DNA from: Burkholderiaceae bacterium
GTDB lineage: Bacteria > Pseudomonadota > Gammaproteobacteria > Burkholderiales > Burkholderiaceae
NCBI GenBank assembly: GCA_018261955.1
Contig: JAGTRK010000002.1
Location: 186,001 to 250,000, forward strand
Reading direction: 5' to 3'
DNA length: 64,000 nucleotides
Shown here: in pieces, positions 21,288 to 31,512 of the stretch
How the letters are laid out: the number at the start of each line of letters is the position of its first letter
How positions within the stretch are numbered: position 1 is the first letter of the stretch
Made by a program: the position numbers and the translations under genes
Notes under the pieces: generated by a model
Databases searched by the model: none
Told to the model about the DNA's origin: nothing
The model's input: only the letters and a program-made list of their open reading frames with translations

Positions 21288-22469
21288 ATGAAGACTGAGT
21301 CAACAGTGAAAATCAAAGCCCCCATCAACTGGCCTGCCACCTTGGTGTTGACATTGACCCCGCTACTCGCTTTAATTTTGATTCCTTGGTACAGTTGGAA
21401 TCATGATTTCAGCACTGCTGCTTGGGTATCGTTTTTTATTATTTTTCCGTTAAATGGCTTGAGCATTACCGCGGGATATCACCGCTTATGGGCGCATCGC
21501 GCGTATGAGGCGAGTTGGTCTGTGCGCTTTGTGTTGATGGTTTTTGGCACGATGGCGGTGCAAAATTCGATTTTATTTTGGTCGGCAGGTCATCGCAACC
21601 ACCACCGTTTTGTTGATGATGTGGATTTAGATCCGTATTCGGCCAAGCGGGGTTTTTGGTTCTCGCACGTGGGCTGGATGTTGCGCGATTATCCGAGCGG
21701 GCAGTTGGATTATAAAAATGTGCCCGATTTGAAAAAAGACAAAATGGTGATGTTCCAACACAAACATTACACCTTTTTGGCGGTGCTGACCAACTTTGGA
21801 ATTCCGTTGGCAATCGGCTATTTGAGTGGTGATGTGTGGGGCGTTATGTTGTTGGCGGGTTTGTTGCGCTTGGTGATTAATCATCACTTTACTTTTTTTA
21901 TCAATTCGTGGGCGCACATCAGTGGCAAACAACCCTATACCGACCAAAATACGGCGCGGGACAATCCAGTGATGGCACTATTCACTTGGGGCGAGGGTTA
22001 CCATAACTTCCACCATATTTTTCAGTATGATTATCGCAATGGCGTCAAATGGTGGCACTATGACCCGACCAAATGGTTGATTTATGGTATGTCGCAACTT
22101 GGATTGGCGCGCAAATTGCGTCGTATTCCGCGCTTTATCATCGAAAAAGCGGAAGTCGAAATGAAGTTCAAACATGCTGAAAAAACGTTGAATGTCTATG
22201 GCATGGAATTTAAAGACGACTTAAACGCGCTCAGAGAAAAAATCTCGACCGAATATGAGTCGTACAAAAAAACTGTGAATGCTTGGTCAAAATTGAAAGA
22301 GCAAGAAATCAACGCAACCAAAGAGCAGATTAACCAAACATTCAGGCAAGCGGACTATAAACTCAAACACGAGCTTCACAAAATGGAACACACCATGCAT
22401 GCGCATTTGCAACGAACGCAAGTATTGTTGGATGTGATGAACAAAAAATTGGGCGCGGCTCAAAGTTAA
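21288..22469 (+). CDS. Acyl-lipid/acyl-CoA delta-9-type fatty acid desaturase with a charged C-terminal tail
   Basis: 393 residues, longer than the roughly 280-330 usual in the bacterial family. Membrane di-iron desaturases introduce a double bond into acyl chains. The three histidine boxes are HRLWAH (H65-H70), HRNHH (H102-H106) and HNFHH (H239-H243), with hydrophobic helices at residues 19-34, 46-62, 80-95, 163-178 and 183-196. After residue 285 there is a highly charged, Lys/Glu/Gln-rich helical tail of about 105 residues that looks like a coiled coil and has no hydrophobic segment. A GGAAGG ribosome-binding site precedes the ATG. A strong terminator follows. Confidence 0.88.
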   Translation: MKTESTVKIKAPINWPATLVLTLTPLLALILIPWYSWNHDFSTAAWVSFFIIFPLNGLSITAGYHRLWAHRAYEASWSVRFVLMVFGTMAVQNSILFWSAGHRNHHRFVDDVDLDPYSAKRGFWFSHVGWMLRDYPSGQLDYKNVPDLKKDKMVMFQHKHYTFLAVLTNFGIPLAIGYLSGDVWGVMLLAGLLRLVINHHFTFFINSWAHISGKQPYTDQNTARDNPVMALFTWGEGYHNFHHIFQYDYRNGVKWWHYDPTKWLIYGMSQLGLARKLRRIPRFIIEKAEVEMKFKHAEKTLNVYGMEFKDDLNALREKISTEYESYKKTVNAWSKLKEQEINATKEQINQTFRQADYKLKHELHKMEHTMHAHLQRTQVLLDVMNKKLGAAQS

Positions 22470-22493
22470 GTGGGCATTGATTGAGTCATCTGG

Positions 22494-22527
22494 AAAATCC
22501 ACCCGTTCGTGGTGGATTTTTCTTTTT
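22494..22527 (+). terminator. Terminator of the desaturase gene
   Basis: AAAATCCACC (22494-22503) pairs perfectly with GGTGGATTTT (22511-22520) around a 7-base loop and is followed by TCTTTTT. It is a clear rho-independent terminator. Confidence 0.88.
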
Positions 22528-22647
22528 AAATTTTGCAAGGTATCAAAACATACCCCGCCAAACGGCAAATCGTAAGCAAAGCATCCGCTAAATGGCTTAC
22601 AATTCACTCTTTATATTTGCGCAAACGCAACCATCGGAGAAATCAAA

Positions 22648-23208
22648 ATGAGCACACAACAGTCCACCGAAACCGATTTGTACATAGATTGGCAGGGCTA
22701 TCATCGTATGATTGAGCGACTGGCTTTGCAAATTTATGAGTCTGGTTGGCATTTTGACGTGGTGTTGTGTTTGGCGCGCGGTGGCTTGGTGGCGGGCAAT
22801 GTGTTGTGTCGAATTTTTGACAAGCCTTTGGCGATTTTGTCCACCAGTTCGTACCGTGAGGCGATTGGTACTTTGCAAGGGGCTTTGGATATTGCGCAAA
22901 ACATCACAATGACACAAGGTGAATTGTCGGGCAGCGTGCTCTTGGTTGATGATTTGATTGACACAGGGGTGACCTTGGCGGCTGTCAAAAATCATCTGAA
23001 AGAATTTTATCCAGCGATTACCGATGTGCGCTCAGCGGTGTTGTGGCAAAAAGGTCATGCGGGGCAGTTGGTGGGCACGGAGGGTTACGAGCCTGATTAC
23101 TGCGTGGATACTTTGGCGAATAGTCCGTGGATTCACCAACCATTTGAAGCGTATGATGCTTTGCAACCACATATGTTGGCGGCTTGGTTGAAAAAAGCGC
23201 AGGCTTAA
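22648..23208 (+). CDS. Phosphoribosyltransferase
   Basis: 186 residues of the type I phosphoribosyltransferase fold. The PRPP-binding loop is VLLVDDLIDTGVTL (about residues 99-112), and a purine-type hood region lies near LARGGLVAGNVL. The position downstream of purA in betaproteobacteria, with a putative purine salvage role, fits a hypoxanthine/xanthine-type enzyme. The exact base specificity cannot be read from the sequence. Confidence 0.85.
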   Translation: MSTQQSTETDLYIDWQGYHRMIERLALQIYESGWHFDVVLCLARGGLVAGNVLCRIFDKPLAILSTSSYREAIGTLQGALDIAQNITMTQGELSGSVLLVDDLIDTGVTLAAVKNHLKEFYPAITDVRSAVLWQKGHAGQLVGTEGYEPDYCVDTLANSPWIHQPFEAYDALQPHMLAAWLKKAQA

Positions 23209-23270
23209 AAACTTTTTAAAATTCAAGTTTGGTTTTTCAATATTATAAAAATTAGTTCGGAGACAACAAT

Positions 23271-23480
23271 ATGGCTGAAGCAGAATTCGCCACATGGGCG
23301 GTGCGTTTGGGTGTGGGCGGTCTGATTGCGTTTATGTTTTTTATTGTGTTTCAGTTGGCACATGAAAACAAAGCAGGCAAGTATGGCACGATGATTTTGC
23401 TCATTGCCTTGATGATGGGCGTGATGGGTTTTGGAATTAAGTTGGCGGTGCAGTTGATACTCAGTCACAACGGGCTGTGA
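23271..23480 (+). CDS. DUF2788-type small membrane protein
   Basis: 69 residues with two transmembrane helices (residues 13-29 and 41-61) separated by the charged AHENKAGKYG loop. The size and layout match the DUF2788 family of betaproteobacteria, an assignment from recall. A GGAGA ribosome-binding site precedes the ATG. The function is unknown. Confidence 0.7.
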   Translation: MAEAEFATWAVRLGVGGLIAFMFFIVFQLAHENKAGKYGTMILLIALMMGVMGFGIKLAVQLILSHNGL

Positions 23481-23526
23481 TGCCTGTACGTATCGGAATT
23501 AATACATTTGCACAGAAAGGTGGATA

Positions 23527-24171
23527 ATGAAAAAATCATCGCATGTGTTGATGGTGGGTAGTGCGGTTGTGGTGGCGGCACTCGTGGTATCGGCGATTGC
23601 GCCGTTTGATCGAGCCACGTGGTGGATGGAAGTTACGCCTGTTTTAATTGTGTTTCCTTTGTTGTGGCTCATGCGACGAGGGCGGCGAAATTTTGAGTTT
23701 ACACGACTGGTATATGTCTTGATATGTGCGCATGCTTTGGTGTTGATTGTGGGGGGTGCGTATTCGTATGCCCGTGTGCCGTTGGGGTTTTGGATGCAAG
23801 ATTTTTTTGGGCTGACACGCAACCCGTATGACAAAATCGGGCATTTTATGCAAGGCTTTGTGCCTGCGATGGTGGCGCGTGAGTTGATGCTGCGTCATAA
23901 ATGGGTGAATGGTGGGCATGTTGCGAGTTTTGTCGGTATCTGCGTCGCGCTGTCGGTCAGTTTGATTTATGAATTGATTGAGTGGTTTGCCGCCCTTATG
24001 TTGGGGCAGGGCGCGGATGAGTTTCTCGGCACACAAGGTGATGTCTGGGATACGCAGTCTGATATGTTGTTTGCCTTGATGGGTGCGGGCGTGGCGATTA
24101 TTTTTCTGAGCGCGTGGCACAATCGGCAAATTCGTCAAATGACCAATGGGTCGCGTAGGGGTGGGTGGTGA
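23527..24171 (+). CDS. YjdF-family (DUF2238) membrane protein
   Basis: 214 residues with about six transmembrane helices. The DUF2238 pattern is visible in NPYDKIGHFMQGFVPAMVARELMLR and in the acidic DVWDTQSDMLFALMGAG near the end. An AAGGTGGAT ribosome-binding site lies upstream. The stop is two bases before the likely ATG of the next gene, so the two are probably coupled. The function is unknown. Confidence 0.83.
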   Translation: MKKSSHVLMVGSAVVVAALVVSAIAPFDRATWWMEVTPVLIVFPLLWLMRRGRRNFEFTRLVYVLICAHALVLIVGGAYSYARVPLGFWMQDFFGLTRNPYDKIGHFMQGFVPAMVARELMLRHKWVNGGHVASFVGICVALSVSLIYELIEWFAALMLGQGADEFLGTQGDVWDTQSDMLFALMGAGVAIIFLSAWHNRQIRQMTNGSRRGGW

Positions 24172-24173
24172 AT

Positions 24174-25178
24174 ATGGATATAAAACAAATGCGCGCGATT
24201 GTGTGCGATGGTGTGGGCGAAGCGAATGTGATGCGCATGGCGACGGTTGAAATCCCCGCGCCTGCATCCACAGGTGCGCCGCAGGTATTGATTCACGTGA
24301 AAGCGGCGGGTATCAATCGTCCTGATTTATTACAGCGCGCGGGTTTGTACGCGCCGCCTGCGGATGCTTCGCCCTTATTGGGTTTGGAAGTGGCGGGCGA
24401 AATTATTCAAATCAATGGCGCGACCGATTGGGCAATCGGCGATGCAGTGTGCGCGCTCACCCACGGCGGTGGTTACGCTGAATACGTGTGGGCGGATGCA
24501 CGGCATTGTTTGCCGATACCGACAGGTTGGACGATGGCGCAGGCGGCGAGCGTGCCCGAAACCTTGTTCACTGTGTGGCTCAATGTGTTTGATCGCGCGC
24601 ATTTGGGACGCGATGGCGCAGAAACTTTGCTCGTTCACGCGGGTGCGAGCGGCATCGGTGTGGCGGCGATTCAGATGGCAAAAGCCTTGGGCAATCGCGT
24701 CATCGTCACCTTGCGCCAAATGAGTAAAGCGCAGGTGTGTCAAGATTTGGGCGCAGATGAAGTCATTGAACTCAATGATGATTGGGCGCAAACGGTTTTA
24801 GATAAAACCGCTGGCAAAGGCGTGAATGTGATTCTCGATATGCTCGGCACAGCGACTGCGGCAGGCGATATGAAAGCCTTAGCGCATGGCGGGCGACTGG
24901 CATGGATTGCGTTTTTGACGGGCAGCAAAGTGGAAATTAAAGTGCACGAAGTCATGGGCAAACAAGCGCAACTCACAGGGGCATTCTTGCGCCCGCAGTC
25001 GGTCAATGTCAAAGCTAAAATTGCACAAGACATTCGCACACACATATTGCCGCATCTGAACAGCGGTGCCATCCAACCTGCGGTGGATAAGGTATTTGAT
25101 ATGACCGATGTGGTGCAGGCGCACGAATACATGGCATCGAACCAACACACAGGGAAATTGGTTTTATCGTGGGAATAA
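24174..25178 (+). CDS. NAD(P)H:quinone oxidoreductase, PIG3-type MDR family
   Basis: 334 residues from the ATG at 24174; an in-frame GTG lies three codons earlier. Zinc-free medium-chain dehydrogenase/reductases of this group reduce quinones with NADPH. The N-terminal GroES-like domain carries GINRPDLLQRAGLYAPPADASPLLGLEVAGEI, and the Rossmann region has VHAGASGIGVAAIQMAKALG. The ATG lies two bases after the YjdF stop. Convergence with other genes does not occur; tpiA follows after about 210 bases with its own promoters. Confidence 0.9.
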   Translation: MDIKQMRAIVCDGVGEANVMRMATVEIPAPASTGAPQVLIHVKAAGINRPDLLQRAGLYAPPADASPLLGLEVAGEIIQINGATDWAIGDAVCALTHGGGYAEYVWADARHCLPIPTGWTMAQAASVPETLFTVWLNVFDRAHLGRDGAETLLVHAGASGIGVAAIQMAKALGNRVIVTLRQMSKAQVCQDLGADEVIELNDDWAQTVLDKTAGKGVNVILDMLGTATAAGDMKALAHGGRLAWIAFLTGSKVEIKVHEVMGKQAQLTGAFLRPQSVNVKAKIAQDIRTHILPHLNSGAIQPAVDKVFDMTDVVQAHEYMASNQHTGKLVLSWE

Positions 25179-25292
25179 AAAATCGAATTTGCACACACCT
25201 TTAGATACCCCACACATATGGTGATTGCCAGCAATATCGTTGATTATCGAGCGATTTGAACTGATAAATCCAAATAAAGGCGTGTGCTAAGA

Positions 25293-25321
25293 TTGACCAA
25301 ATACGCGCAACTGCGTATAAT
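25293..25321 (+). promoter_or_regulatory. Strong sigma-70 promoter ahead of tpiA-secG-tRNA-nuo
   Basis: TTGACC (25293-25298) and a perfect TATAAT (25316-25321) are separated by 17 bases, close to the ideal. It lies about 68 bases upstream of the tpiA start and is the best -35/-10 pair seen near this cluster. Confidence 0.75.
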
Positions 25322-25341
25322 TCACAAGTTGTGCAATATCA

Positions 25342-25369
25342 TTGTTAAAAATGTGTTTTGCCGTATAAA
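25342..25369 (+). promoter_or_regulatory. Possible second tandem promoter of tpiA
   Basis: TTGTTA (25342-25347) and TATAAA (25364-25369) are separated by 16 bases. It lies just downstream of the stronger promoter and about 20 bases before the tpiA start. Confidence 0.45.
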
Positions 25370-25388
25370 TTCCGTCTGTGGAGAGCAT

Positions 25389-26183
25389 ATGCGTAGCAAG
25401 TGGGTGGTTGGCAATTGGAAAATGAATGGTAATTTGAGCGACAATGCCGTTTTGCTCAACGATTTGCTTGCGGGGATGTCGGAGGCTTGCCCAGCGTGTG
25501 CGTGCAAATCCGATGATGCGTGTGCGACTGAATGTCCCGTTTATATGGGTGTGTGCGTGCCGTTTCCGTATTTGGCGCAGGCGCATCGCACTTTGGGCGC
25601 GACTAAAATCGCAGTCGGTGCGCAAAATGTGTCCGAAAAAGCCAATGGTGCGTTTACAGGTGAAGTCAGTGCAAGCATGCTCAAGGACTTTGGCGTAAAA
25701 TTGGTCATTGTTGGACATTCAGAGCGTCGCAGTTTGTATGGTGAAACCGATGCGCTGGTTGCGGAAAAATCTCGCGTGGCATTGGATGCAGGCTTGACCC
25801 CCGTAATTTGCGTGGGTGAAACCTTGGATGAACGCGAGGCAGGTCAAGCGCAGGCGGTGGTATTGCGTCAGTTAAAAGCAGTGAGTGATGTCATCGGTGT
25901 GTCAGGTTTATCGTGTAGCATATTGGCTTATGAACCTGTTTGGGCGATTGGCACGGGTAAAACCGCCAGTCCAGGGCAGGCGCAAGAAGTCCATGCGTGG
26001 ATACGCGCAGCCTTGAAGGAATTGGATGCTGCAATGGCTGACAATATGAGTATTTTGTATGGTGGCAGTGTCAAGGCGAACAACGCAACAGAAATTTTCG
26101 CGCAAGCGGATGTCGATGGTGGTTTGATTGGTGGCGCGGCCTTGGTTGCTGAAGATTTTCTAGCGATTTACAAATCGGCTTAA
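25389..26183 (+). CDS. tpiA: Triose-phosphate isomerase with a cysteine-rich insert
   Basis: 264 residues from the ATG at 25389, where the protein begins in the family manner (MRSKWVVGNWKMNG). The enzyme interconverts dihydroxyacetone phosphate and glyceraldehyde 3-phosphate. Catalytic residues are the Lys in GNWKMN, the His in VIVGHSERR and the Glu in AYEPVWAIGTG; the phosphate-binding YGGSVKANN is present. An unusual insert after the first helix (residues 34-50) has cysteines at 34, 37, 39, 45 and 49, with another at 56. secG follows after 35 bases. Confidence 0.95.
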   Translation: MRSKWVVGNWKMNGNLSDNAVLLNDLLAGMSEACPACACKSDDACATECPVYMGVCVPFPYLAQAHRTLGATKIAVGAQNVSEKANGAFTGEVSASMLKDFGVKLVIVGHSERRSLYGETDALVAEKSRVALDAGLTPVICVGETLDEREAGQAQAVVLRQLKAVSDVIGVSGLSCSILAYEPVWAIGTGKTASPGQAQEVHAWIRAALKELDAAMADNMSILYGGSVKANNATEIFAQADVDGGLIGGAALVAEDFLAIYKSA

Positions 26184-26218
26184 TTGAAGATTAAAGTCGA
26201 AAAAAGAGTGGAATAAAA

Positions 26219-26560
26219 GTGGAATTATTAAAAACATTGATGATTGTGTTGCAGGTGCTGTCAGCCATCGGCGTAATCGGTTTGGTATTGGTACAGCAGG
26301 GTAAGGGTGCCGACGCGGGTGCTGCTTTTGGTTCGGGCGCATCGGGCACAGTGTTCGGGGCAACAGGCTCAGCGAACTTTCTCAGTCGCACGACCGCATG
26401 GTTGGCGACCGTATTTGTGGCGTGTACCATCGTGTTGGCGTTTGTGGTTAGCCCAGCGAGTACGCGTGTGGACACGGGAGTGAATTTGAATGGTGTGAAA
26501 GTAGAAACCGCACCGACAGCACCCGCGACACCCAGCAATACCAAAGGCATCCCGCAATAA
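26219..26560 (+). CDS. secG: Preprotein translocase subunit SecG
   Basis: 113 residues starting at GTG. SecG is the small auxiliary subunit of the SecYEG channel. It has two transmembrane helices (about residues 4-22 and 52-73) around the conserved [21 protein letters not shown] loop. The C-terminal tail is Thr/Pro rich, as in other betaproteobacteria. It lies between tpiA and tRNA-Leu, a conserved arrangement, and works with SecA encoded at 57439. Confidence 0.93.
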   Translation: MELLKTLMIVLQVLSAIGVIGLVLVQQGKGADAGAAFGSGASGTVFGATGSANFLSRTTAWLATVFVACTIVLAFVVSPASTRVDTGVNLNGVKVETAPTAPATPSNTKGIPQ

Positions 26561-26579
26561 AAGGACGCATAAAATTTAA

Positions 26580-26665
26580 GCCGACGTGGTGAAATTGGTA
26601 GACACGCTATCTTGAGGGGGTAGTGGCCTTAGGCTGTACGAGTTCGAGTCTCGTCGTCGGCACCA
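26580..26665 (+). tRNA. tRNA-Leu(GAG)
   Basis: The acceptor arm GCCGACG/CGTCGGC closes over a D arm, an anticodon stem CTATC/GGTAG with loop TTGAGGG (anticodon GAG at 26614-26616), a long variable arm typical of class II tRNA, and a T arm ACGAG-TTCGAGT-CTCGT. The encoded CCA end is present. It reads CUC/CUU leucine codons. It sits between secG and nuoA as in other betaproteobacteria. Confidence 0.97.
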
Positions 26666-26774
26666 ATAAGTAGCAATAGTAGTAACAGCAATAATAATAA
26701 AAAGCAGTCCATGCTTCGTGAGACAATTTGTATCGTCAAGTGATGATTAAATCTTTATTTAGGAAGAGAGCGCT

Positions 26775-27149
26775 ATGAATTTAACCAACTACGTACCTGT
26801 GTTGTTGTTCATTTTCGCCGCGACTGGCTTGGGTTTGTTGGTGGTCGCTATTGGTTTTATTTTCGGTCCTCGCAAGCCTGATCCTGCGAAATTATCCCCA
26901 TATGAATGTGGTTTTGAGGTGTTTGAAGACGCACGCATGCGTTTTGATGTACGTTACTACTTGATTACCATTTTATTCATCTTATTCGACTTGGAAACCG
27001 CATTTTTAGTGCCTTGGGCAGTCTCGCTCAAGGACTTGTCAACGCCTGCGGCACCGTTGTATGGTTTGATGGTGATGCTGGTGTTTTTGGCTGAGTTGGT
27101 GCTGGGCTATATCTATATTTGGAAAAAAGGCGCGCTTGAGTGGGAGTGA
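26775..27149 (+). CDS. nuoA: NADH-quinone oxidoreductase subunit A
   Basis: 124 residues with three transmembrane helices. NuoA is a small membrane subunit of complex I near the quinone site. The family loop [38 protein letters not shown] is conserved, including the Cys-Gly pair and the acidic residues. It is the first gene of the 14-gene nuo operon, with an AGGAAGAG ribosome-binding site. Confidence 0.97.
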   Translation: MNLTNYVPVLLFIFAATGLGLLVVAIGFIFGPRKPDPAKLSPYECGFEVFEDARMRFDVRYYLITILFILFDLETAFLVPWAVSLKDLSTPAAPLYGLMVMLVFLAELVLGYIYIWKKGALEWE

Positions 27150-27244
27150 TTTCACGCAGGCGTTTTTTTCGCATTTTTTCGTTGTGATTTTTTGATTGTC
27201 ATGCAAGGTGAGCAACCTGCAAAGAGGCAAAAGAGGTTAAGCTG

Positions 27245-27748
27245 ATGAGTGATACTACCGTCGAAAAGCAAGGGTTTATTACCACCACTGCTGAAAATTT
27301 GGTCAATTGGACGCGCACGGGGTCGTTGTGGCCCATGACGTTTGGTTTGGCGTGCTGTGCGGTTGAAATGATGCAGGCGGGTGCTGCGCGTTATGACCTG
27401 GATCGTTTTGGTGTGATTTTTCGCCCCAGTCCACGTCATGCCGACGTGATGATTGTTGCGGGTACGTTGACCAATAAAATGGCGCCTGCACTGCGCAAAG
27501 TGTACGACCAAATGGCAGAACCGCGTTGGGTGATTTCCATGGGTTCGTGTGCCAACGGTGGTGGTTACTATCATTATTCCTATTCGGTGGTGCGCGGTTG
27601 TGACCGCATCGTGCCCGTGGATATTTATGTGCCAGGTTGCCCGCCGACTGCTGAAGCCTTGATTTACGGTATTTTCCAGTTACAAAATAAAATCACGCGC
27701 AAGCAAAAATCTCAAAACACAGTGTTATTGACGCGAGGTGCGGTATGA
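27245..27748 (+). CDS. nuoB: NADH-quinone oxidoreductase subunit B
   Basis: 167 residues. NuoB carries the terminal iron-sulphur cluster N2, which passes electrons to quinone. The cluster ligands are the adjacent Cys pair in [10 protein letters not shown], the Cys of [10 protein letters not shown] and the Cys of [11 protein letters not shown]. The stop overlaps the nuoC start (ATGA). Confidence 0.97.
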   Translation: MSDTTVEKQGFITTTAENLVNWTRTGSLWPMTFGLACCAVEMMQAGAARYDLDRFGVIFRPSPRHADVMIVAGTLTNKMAPALRKVYDQMAEPRWVISMGSCANGGGYYHYSYSVVRGCDRIVPVDIYVPGCPPTAEALIYGIFQLQNKITRKQKSQNTVLLTRGAV

Positions 27749-28380
27749 GTGAAGTGACAACGCTAAAAGTTGCGACCCCAGAGGCGGCACCACTGTCGCG
27801 CACGGCACAATTTTTGAGTGATTTAAAAGCGATTTTGGGTGACGGCTATCGTTATGCGGATGTGCGTGGTGAAGTGACTTTAGAAGTGCCTGCGGCAGAT
27901 TATGCGCAAGTGGCGCGTACCCTGCATGACCATGAGGCATTGAAATTGGATTTGCTGATGGATTTGTGCGGCATGGATTATTCCGAATACAACGGCGGTA
28001 CGTTTGCCAACCGTTTTGCCGTGGTGGTGCATTTGCTGTCAGTGACACACAATCAACGTTTGCGTGTGCGTGTGTTTGCCACCAATGACGACTTCCCCGT
28101 ATTGCCATCGGTGACAGGTGTTTGGAGTGCGGCGGATTGGTTTGAGCGTGAAGCGTTTGATATGTACGGCATCGTCTTTGAAGGACACAATGATTTGCGC
28201 CGTATTTTGACCGACTATGGTTTCATTGGTCACCCGCTGCGCAAAGATTTCCCTGTGTCGGGTCATGTTGAAATGCGCTATGACTCTGAGCAAAAGCGCG
28301 TGATTTATCAACCAGTGACCATCGAGCCGCGTGAAATCACGCCACGCATTGTGCGTGAAGAAGGTTTTGGGCAAAACTAA
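27745..28380 (+). CDS. nuoC: NADH-quinone oxidoreductase subunit C
   Basis: 211 residues. NuoC is a peripheral-arm structural subunit. The family signature [39 protein letters not shown] is intact. Its start overlaps the nuoB stop by four bases. It is separate from nuoD here, unlike the fused NuoCD of E. coli. Confidence 0.97.
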   Translation: MSEVTTLKVATPEAAPLSRTAQFLSDLKAILGDGYRYADVRGEVTLEVPAADYAQVARTLHDHEALKLDLLMDLCGMDYSEYNGGTFANRFAVVVHLLSVTHNQRLRVRVFATNDDFPVLPSVTGVWSAADWFEREAFDMYGIVFEGHNDLRRILTDYGFIGHPLRKDFPVSGHVEMRYDSEQKRVIYQPVTIEPREITPRIVREEGFGQN

Positions 28381-28423
28381 ATCGAACGACCAAATCGACA
28401 GAATCGGATAAATTGAGTACATC

Positions 28424-29677
28424 ATGGCTGAAATTAAAAACTATACATTGAACTTTGGTCCGCAGCATCCAGCCGCGCACGGGGTGTTGCGTTTGGTGCT
28501 GGAGTTGGACGGTGAAGTGGTTCAGCGCGCCGACCCGCACATCGGCTTGCTACATCGTGCGACTGAGAAATTGGCAGAACACAAAACCTATATTCAGTCT
28601 CTGCCTTATATGGATCGTTTGGACTATGTGTCCATGATGAGCAATGAGCACGCCTATGTCATGGCGATTGAAAAAATGCTCGGCATTACCGTACCCCTGC
28701 GCGCGCAGTATATTCGTGTCTTGTTTGATGAAATCACCCGTATTCTCAATCACTTGATGTGGATAGGCGCGCATGCTTTGGACGTGGGTGCAATGACACC
28801 TTTCTTGTATTGTTTTCGTGAACGCGAAGATTTATTGGATGCGTATGAAGCGGTATCGGGCGCGCGTATGCATGCAGCGTACTATCGCCCCGGTGGTGTG
28901 GCGCGTGACTTGCCAGACACCATGCCACAAATGAAAAAAGCGGCAAAAGGCTCGAATGCGCGCGCAGACCGCATCAATGCCAATCGCCAAGGCACTTTGC
29001 TCGATTTTCTCGAAGACTTCACCCGTCGTTTTCCACATTATGTCGATGAGTACGAAACCTTATTGACCGACAACCGCATTTGGAAACAACGTTTGGTGGA
29101 TGTTGGCATCGTGACACCAGAGCGCGCCAAAGCGTGGGGCTTTTCGGGGCCGATGTTGCGCGGTTCGGGCGTGGCATGGGATTTGCGCAAAAATCAACCC
29201 TATGAAGTGTATGAGCAATTGGACTTTGGTGTGCCAATTGGTAAAAATGGCGACTCGTATGACCGTTACCTCGTGCGGATGCAAGAGATGCGCGAGTCCA
29301 ATAAAATCATGGCGCAATGTATCACTTGGCTTAAAGCCAACGCTGGCGCGGTGATTATCGATGACCACAAAATTGCACCGCCGTCGCGCGAAACTATGAA
29401 GTCGAACATGGAAGCTTTGATTCACCACTTCAAACTGTTTACCGAAGGCATGCACATTCCGCCATCGGAAGCCTATGCGGCGGTTGAGCATCCAAAAGGC
29501 GAGTTCGGCATCTACATGGTGTCCGATGGTGCGAACAAACCGTATCGTCTGAAAATCCGCGCGCCAGGTTATGCGCACTTACAGGCTTTGGACGAAATGA
29601 GCCGTGGACATATGTTGGCAGACGTGGTGACGATTATTGGGACACAAGATATTGTATTCGGCGAAATTGACCGCTGA
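28424..29677 (+). CDS. nuoD: NADH-quinone oxidoreductase subunit D
   Basis: 417 residues. NuoD is the 49-kDa subunit that forms the quinone-binding cavity with NuoB. The N-terminal [22 protein letters not shown] contains the conserved His near the quinone headgroup, and [13 protein letters not shown] and [13 protein letters not shown] are also typical. The C-terminal VFGEIDR is complete. Confidence 0.97.
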   Translation: MAEIKNYTLNFGPQHPAAHGVLRLVLELDGEVVQRADPHIGLLHRATEKLAEHKTYIQSLPYMDRLDYVSMMSNEHAYVMAIEKMLGITVPLRAQYIRVLFDEITRILNHLMWIGAHALDVGAMTPFLYCFREREDLLDAYEAVSGARMHAAYYRPGGVARDLPDTMPQMKKAAKGSNARADRINANRQGTLLDFLEDFTRRFPHYVDEYETLLTDNRIWKQRLVDVGIVTPERAKAWGFSGPMLRGSGVAWDLRKNQPYEVYEQLDFGVPIGKNGDSYDRYLVRMQEMRESNKIMAQCITWLKANAGAVIIDDHKIAPPSRETMKSNMEALIHHFKLFTEGMHIPPSEAYAAVEHPKGEFGIYMVSDGANKPYRLKIRAPGYAHLQALDEMSRGHMLADVVTIIGTQDIVFGEIDR

Positions 29678-29721
29678 TAGTGCAGACGAAATAGCAGACG
29701 CAAAAACAAGGGGCATCGAAG

Positions 29722-30207
29722 ATGTTATCTGAACAAGCATTACAAAAAATCGCCATTGAGGTGGCGAAATATCCAGCAGAGCAAAAGCAATCTGCGGTGA
29801 TGAGCGCGTTGCGCATCGCGCAGGTTGAGCATGGTTGGTGCTCACCCGAAGTCATGGAGGCGGTGGCAAAGGTTTTGGATATGCCCGCGATTGCGGTGCG
29901 CGAAGTCGCAACGTTTTACAATATGTTTGATACCAAGCCCGTGGGCAAACACAAAATCACCGTGTGCACCAATTTACCCTGTGTGTTGGGTGGCGGTGTG
30001 GTGGCGGCGGATTACCTTAAACAAAAACTCGGGATTGATTTTAACGAAACCACCGCCGATGGTCTATTTACCCTCAAAGAAGGTGAATGTATGGGCGCGT
30101 GCGGTGATGCGCCTGTGCTTTTGCACAACAACCACAGCATGTGTAGCCACATGAGCACCGATAAAATCGACGCGCTCATCAGTGATTTGGCCAAAGGAGG
30201 CAAATAA
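29722..30207 (+). CDS. nuoE: NADH-quinone oxidoreductase subunit E
   Basis: 161 residues. NuoE binds the 2Fe-2S cluster N1a with cysteines in [11 protein letters not shown] and [12 protein letters not shown]. Its stop overlaps the nuoF start by one base (TAATG), preceded by an AAAGGAGG ribosome-binding site. Confidence 0.97.
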   Translation: MLSEQALQKIAIEVAKYPAEQKQSAVMSALRIAQVEHGWCSPEVMEAVAKVLDMPAIAVREVATFYNMFDTKPVGKHKITVCTNLPCVLGGGVVAADYLKQKLGIDFNETTADGLFTLKEGECMGACGDAPVLLHNNHSMCSHMSTDKIDALISDLAKGGK

Positions 30208-31499
30208 TGACTTCTTTGCACAACCGACACATTGACCCTGTGATTTTGGCGGGTTTGGATGGTCAAAACTGGGGCTTGGACGACTATGTGGCGCGCGGCG
30301 GTTACTCGGTTTTGAAAAAAATCTTGGCTGAAAAAACCAATCCAGATGACATTATCAACGAAATGAAATTGTCTGCACTGCGTGGGCGTGGTGGTGCGGG
30401 CTTTCCAACGGGGTTGAAGTGGAGTTTCATGCCACGTCAATACCCAGGGCAAAAATACTTGGTCTGTAACACCGACGAAGGCGAACCGGGGACATTCAAA
30501 GACCGCGACATCATTCGTTACAATCCACACGCATTGATTGAAGGCATGACCATCGCGGCGTATACCATGGGCATCAGCCGTGGTTACAACTACATTCACG
30601 GTGAGATTTTTGAAGCCTACGATATTTTTGAGCAAGCCTTGGCGCAAGCGCGTGCAGCGGGCTTCTTGGGGCAAAATATTTTGGGTTCAGGCTTTGAGTT
30701 TGATTTGTTTGCGCATCATGGTTATGGCGCGTACATCTGCGGTGAAGAAACCGCTTTGTTGGAATCCATCGAAGGTAAAAAAGGTCAGCCACGTTTCAAA
30801 CCACCTTTCCCAGCGAGTTTTGGTTTGTATGGCAAACCGACCACGATTAACAATACCGAGACCTTTGCTGCTGTACCTTTCCTGCTCAAAATGGGCGGTC
30901 AAGCGTATTTGGACATCGGTAAACCGAACAACGGCGGCACGAAAATTTTCTCGATTTCGGGTGATGTAAATTTGCCAGGGAATTACGAAGTGCCGATGGG
31001 TACACCGTTTGCAACCTTGCTCGAACTCGCAGGTGGGGTGAAAGGCGGCAAACTCAAGGCGGTGATTCCTGGTGGTTCGTCCGCGCCAGTCTTGCCTGCG
31101 CACATCATCATGGAATGCACCTTGGATTATGACTCAATTTCCAAAGCAGGTTCAATGCTCGGTTCAGGTGCGGTGATTGTGATGAACGATACGCGCTGTA
31201 TGGTCAAATCATTGCAACGCCTGTCGTACTTTTATTATGAAGAATCATGCGGTCAATGTACACCGTGCCGCGAAGGTACGGGTTGGTTGTGGCGCATGGT
31301 GGATCGAATCGAAAAAGGTCAAGGTCGTCCAGAAGATTTGGATTTATTGGATTCTGTGGCTGGCAACATCATGGGGCGCACGATTTGCGCCTTGGGCGAT
31401 GCGGCGGCGATGCCCGTGCGCTCATTTGTCAAACACTTCCGTGATGAGTTTGCTCATCACATTGAGCACAAGTCTTGCATTGTGCCCGAATATCGTTAA
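30207..31499 (+). CDS. nuoF: NADH-quinone oxidoreductase subunit F
   Basis: 430 residues. NuoF holds FMN, the NADH site and cluster N3. The [13 protein letters not shown] glycine-rich motif binds [19 protein letters not shown] binds FMN, and the cluster cysteines are in [15 protein letters not shown] with a later Cys in [11 protein letters not shown]. nuoG follows after 13 bases. Confidence 0.98.
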   Translation: MTSLHNRHIDPVILAGLDGQNWGLDDYVARGGYSVLKKILAEKTNPDDIINEMKLSALRGRGGAGFPTGLKWSFMPRQYPGQKYLVCNTDEGEPGTFKDRDIIRYNPHALIEGMTIAAYTMGISRGYNYIHGEIFEAYDIFEQALAQARAAGFLGQNILGSGFEFDLFAHHGYGAYICGEETALLESIEGKKGQPRFKPPFPASFGLYGKPTTINNTETFAAVPFLLKMGGQAYLDIGKPNNGGTKIFSISGDVNLPGNYEVPMGTPFATLLELAGGVKGGKLKAVIPGGSSAPVLPAHIIMECTLDYDSISKAGSMLGSGAVIVMNDTRCMVKSLQRLSYFYYEESCGQCTPCREGTGWLWRMVDRIEKGQGRPEDLDLLDSVAGNIMGRTICALGDAAAMPVRSFVKHFRDEFAHHIEHKSCIVPEYR

Positions 31500-31512
31500 T
31501 TGAAGGTGACGT

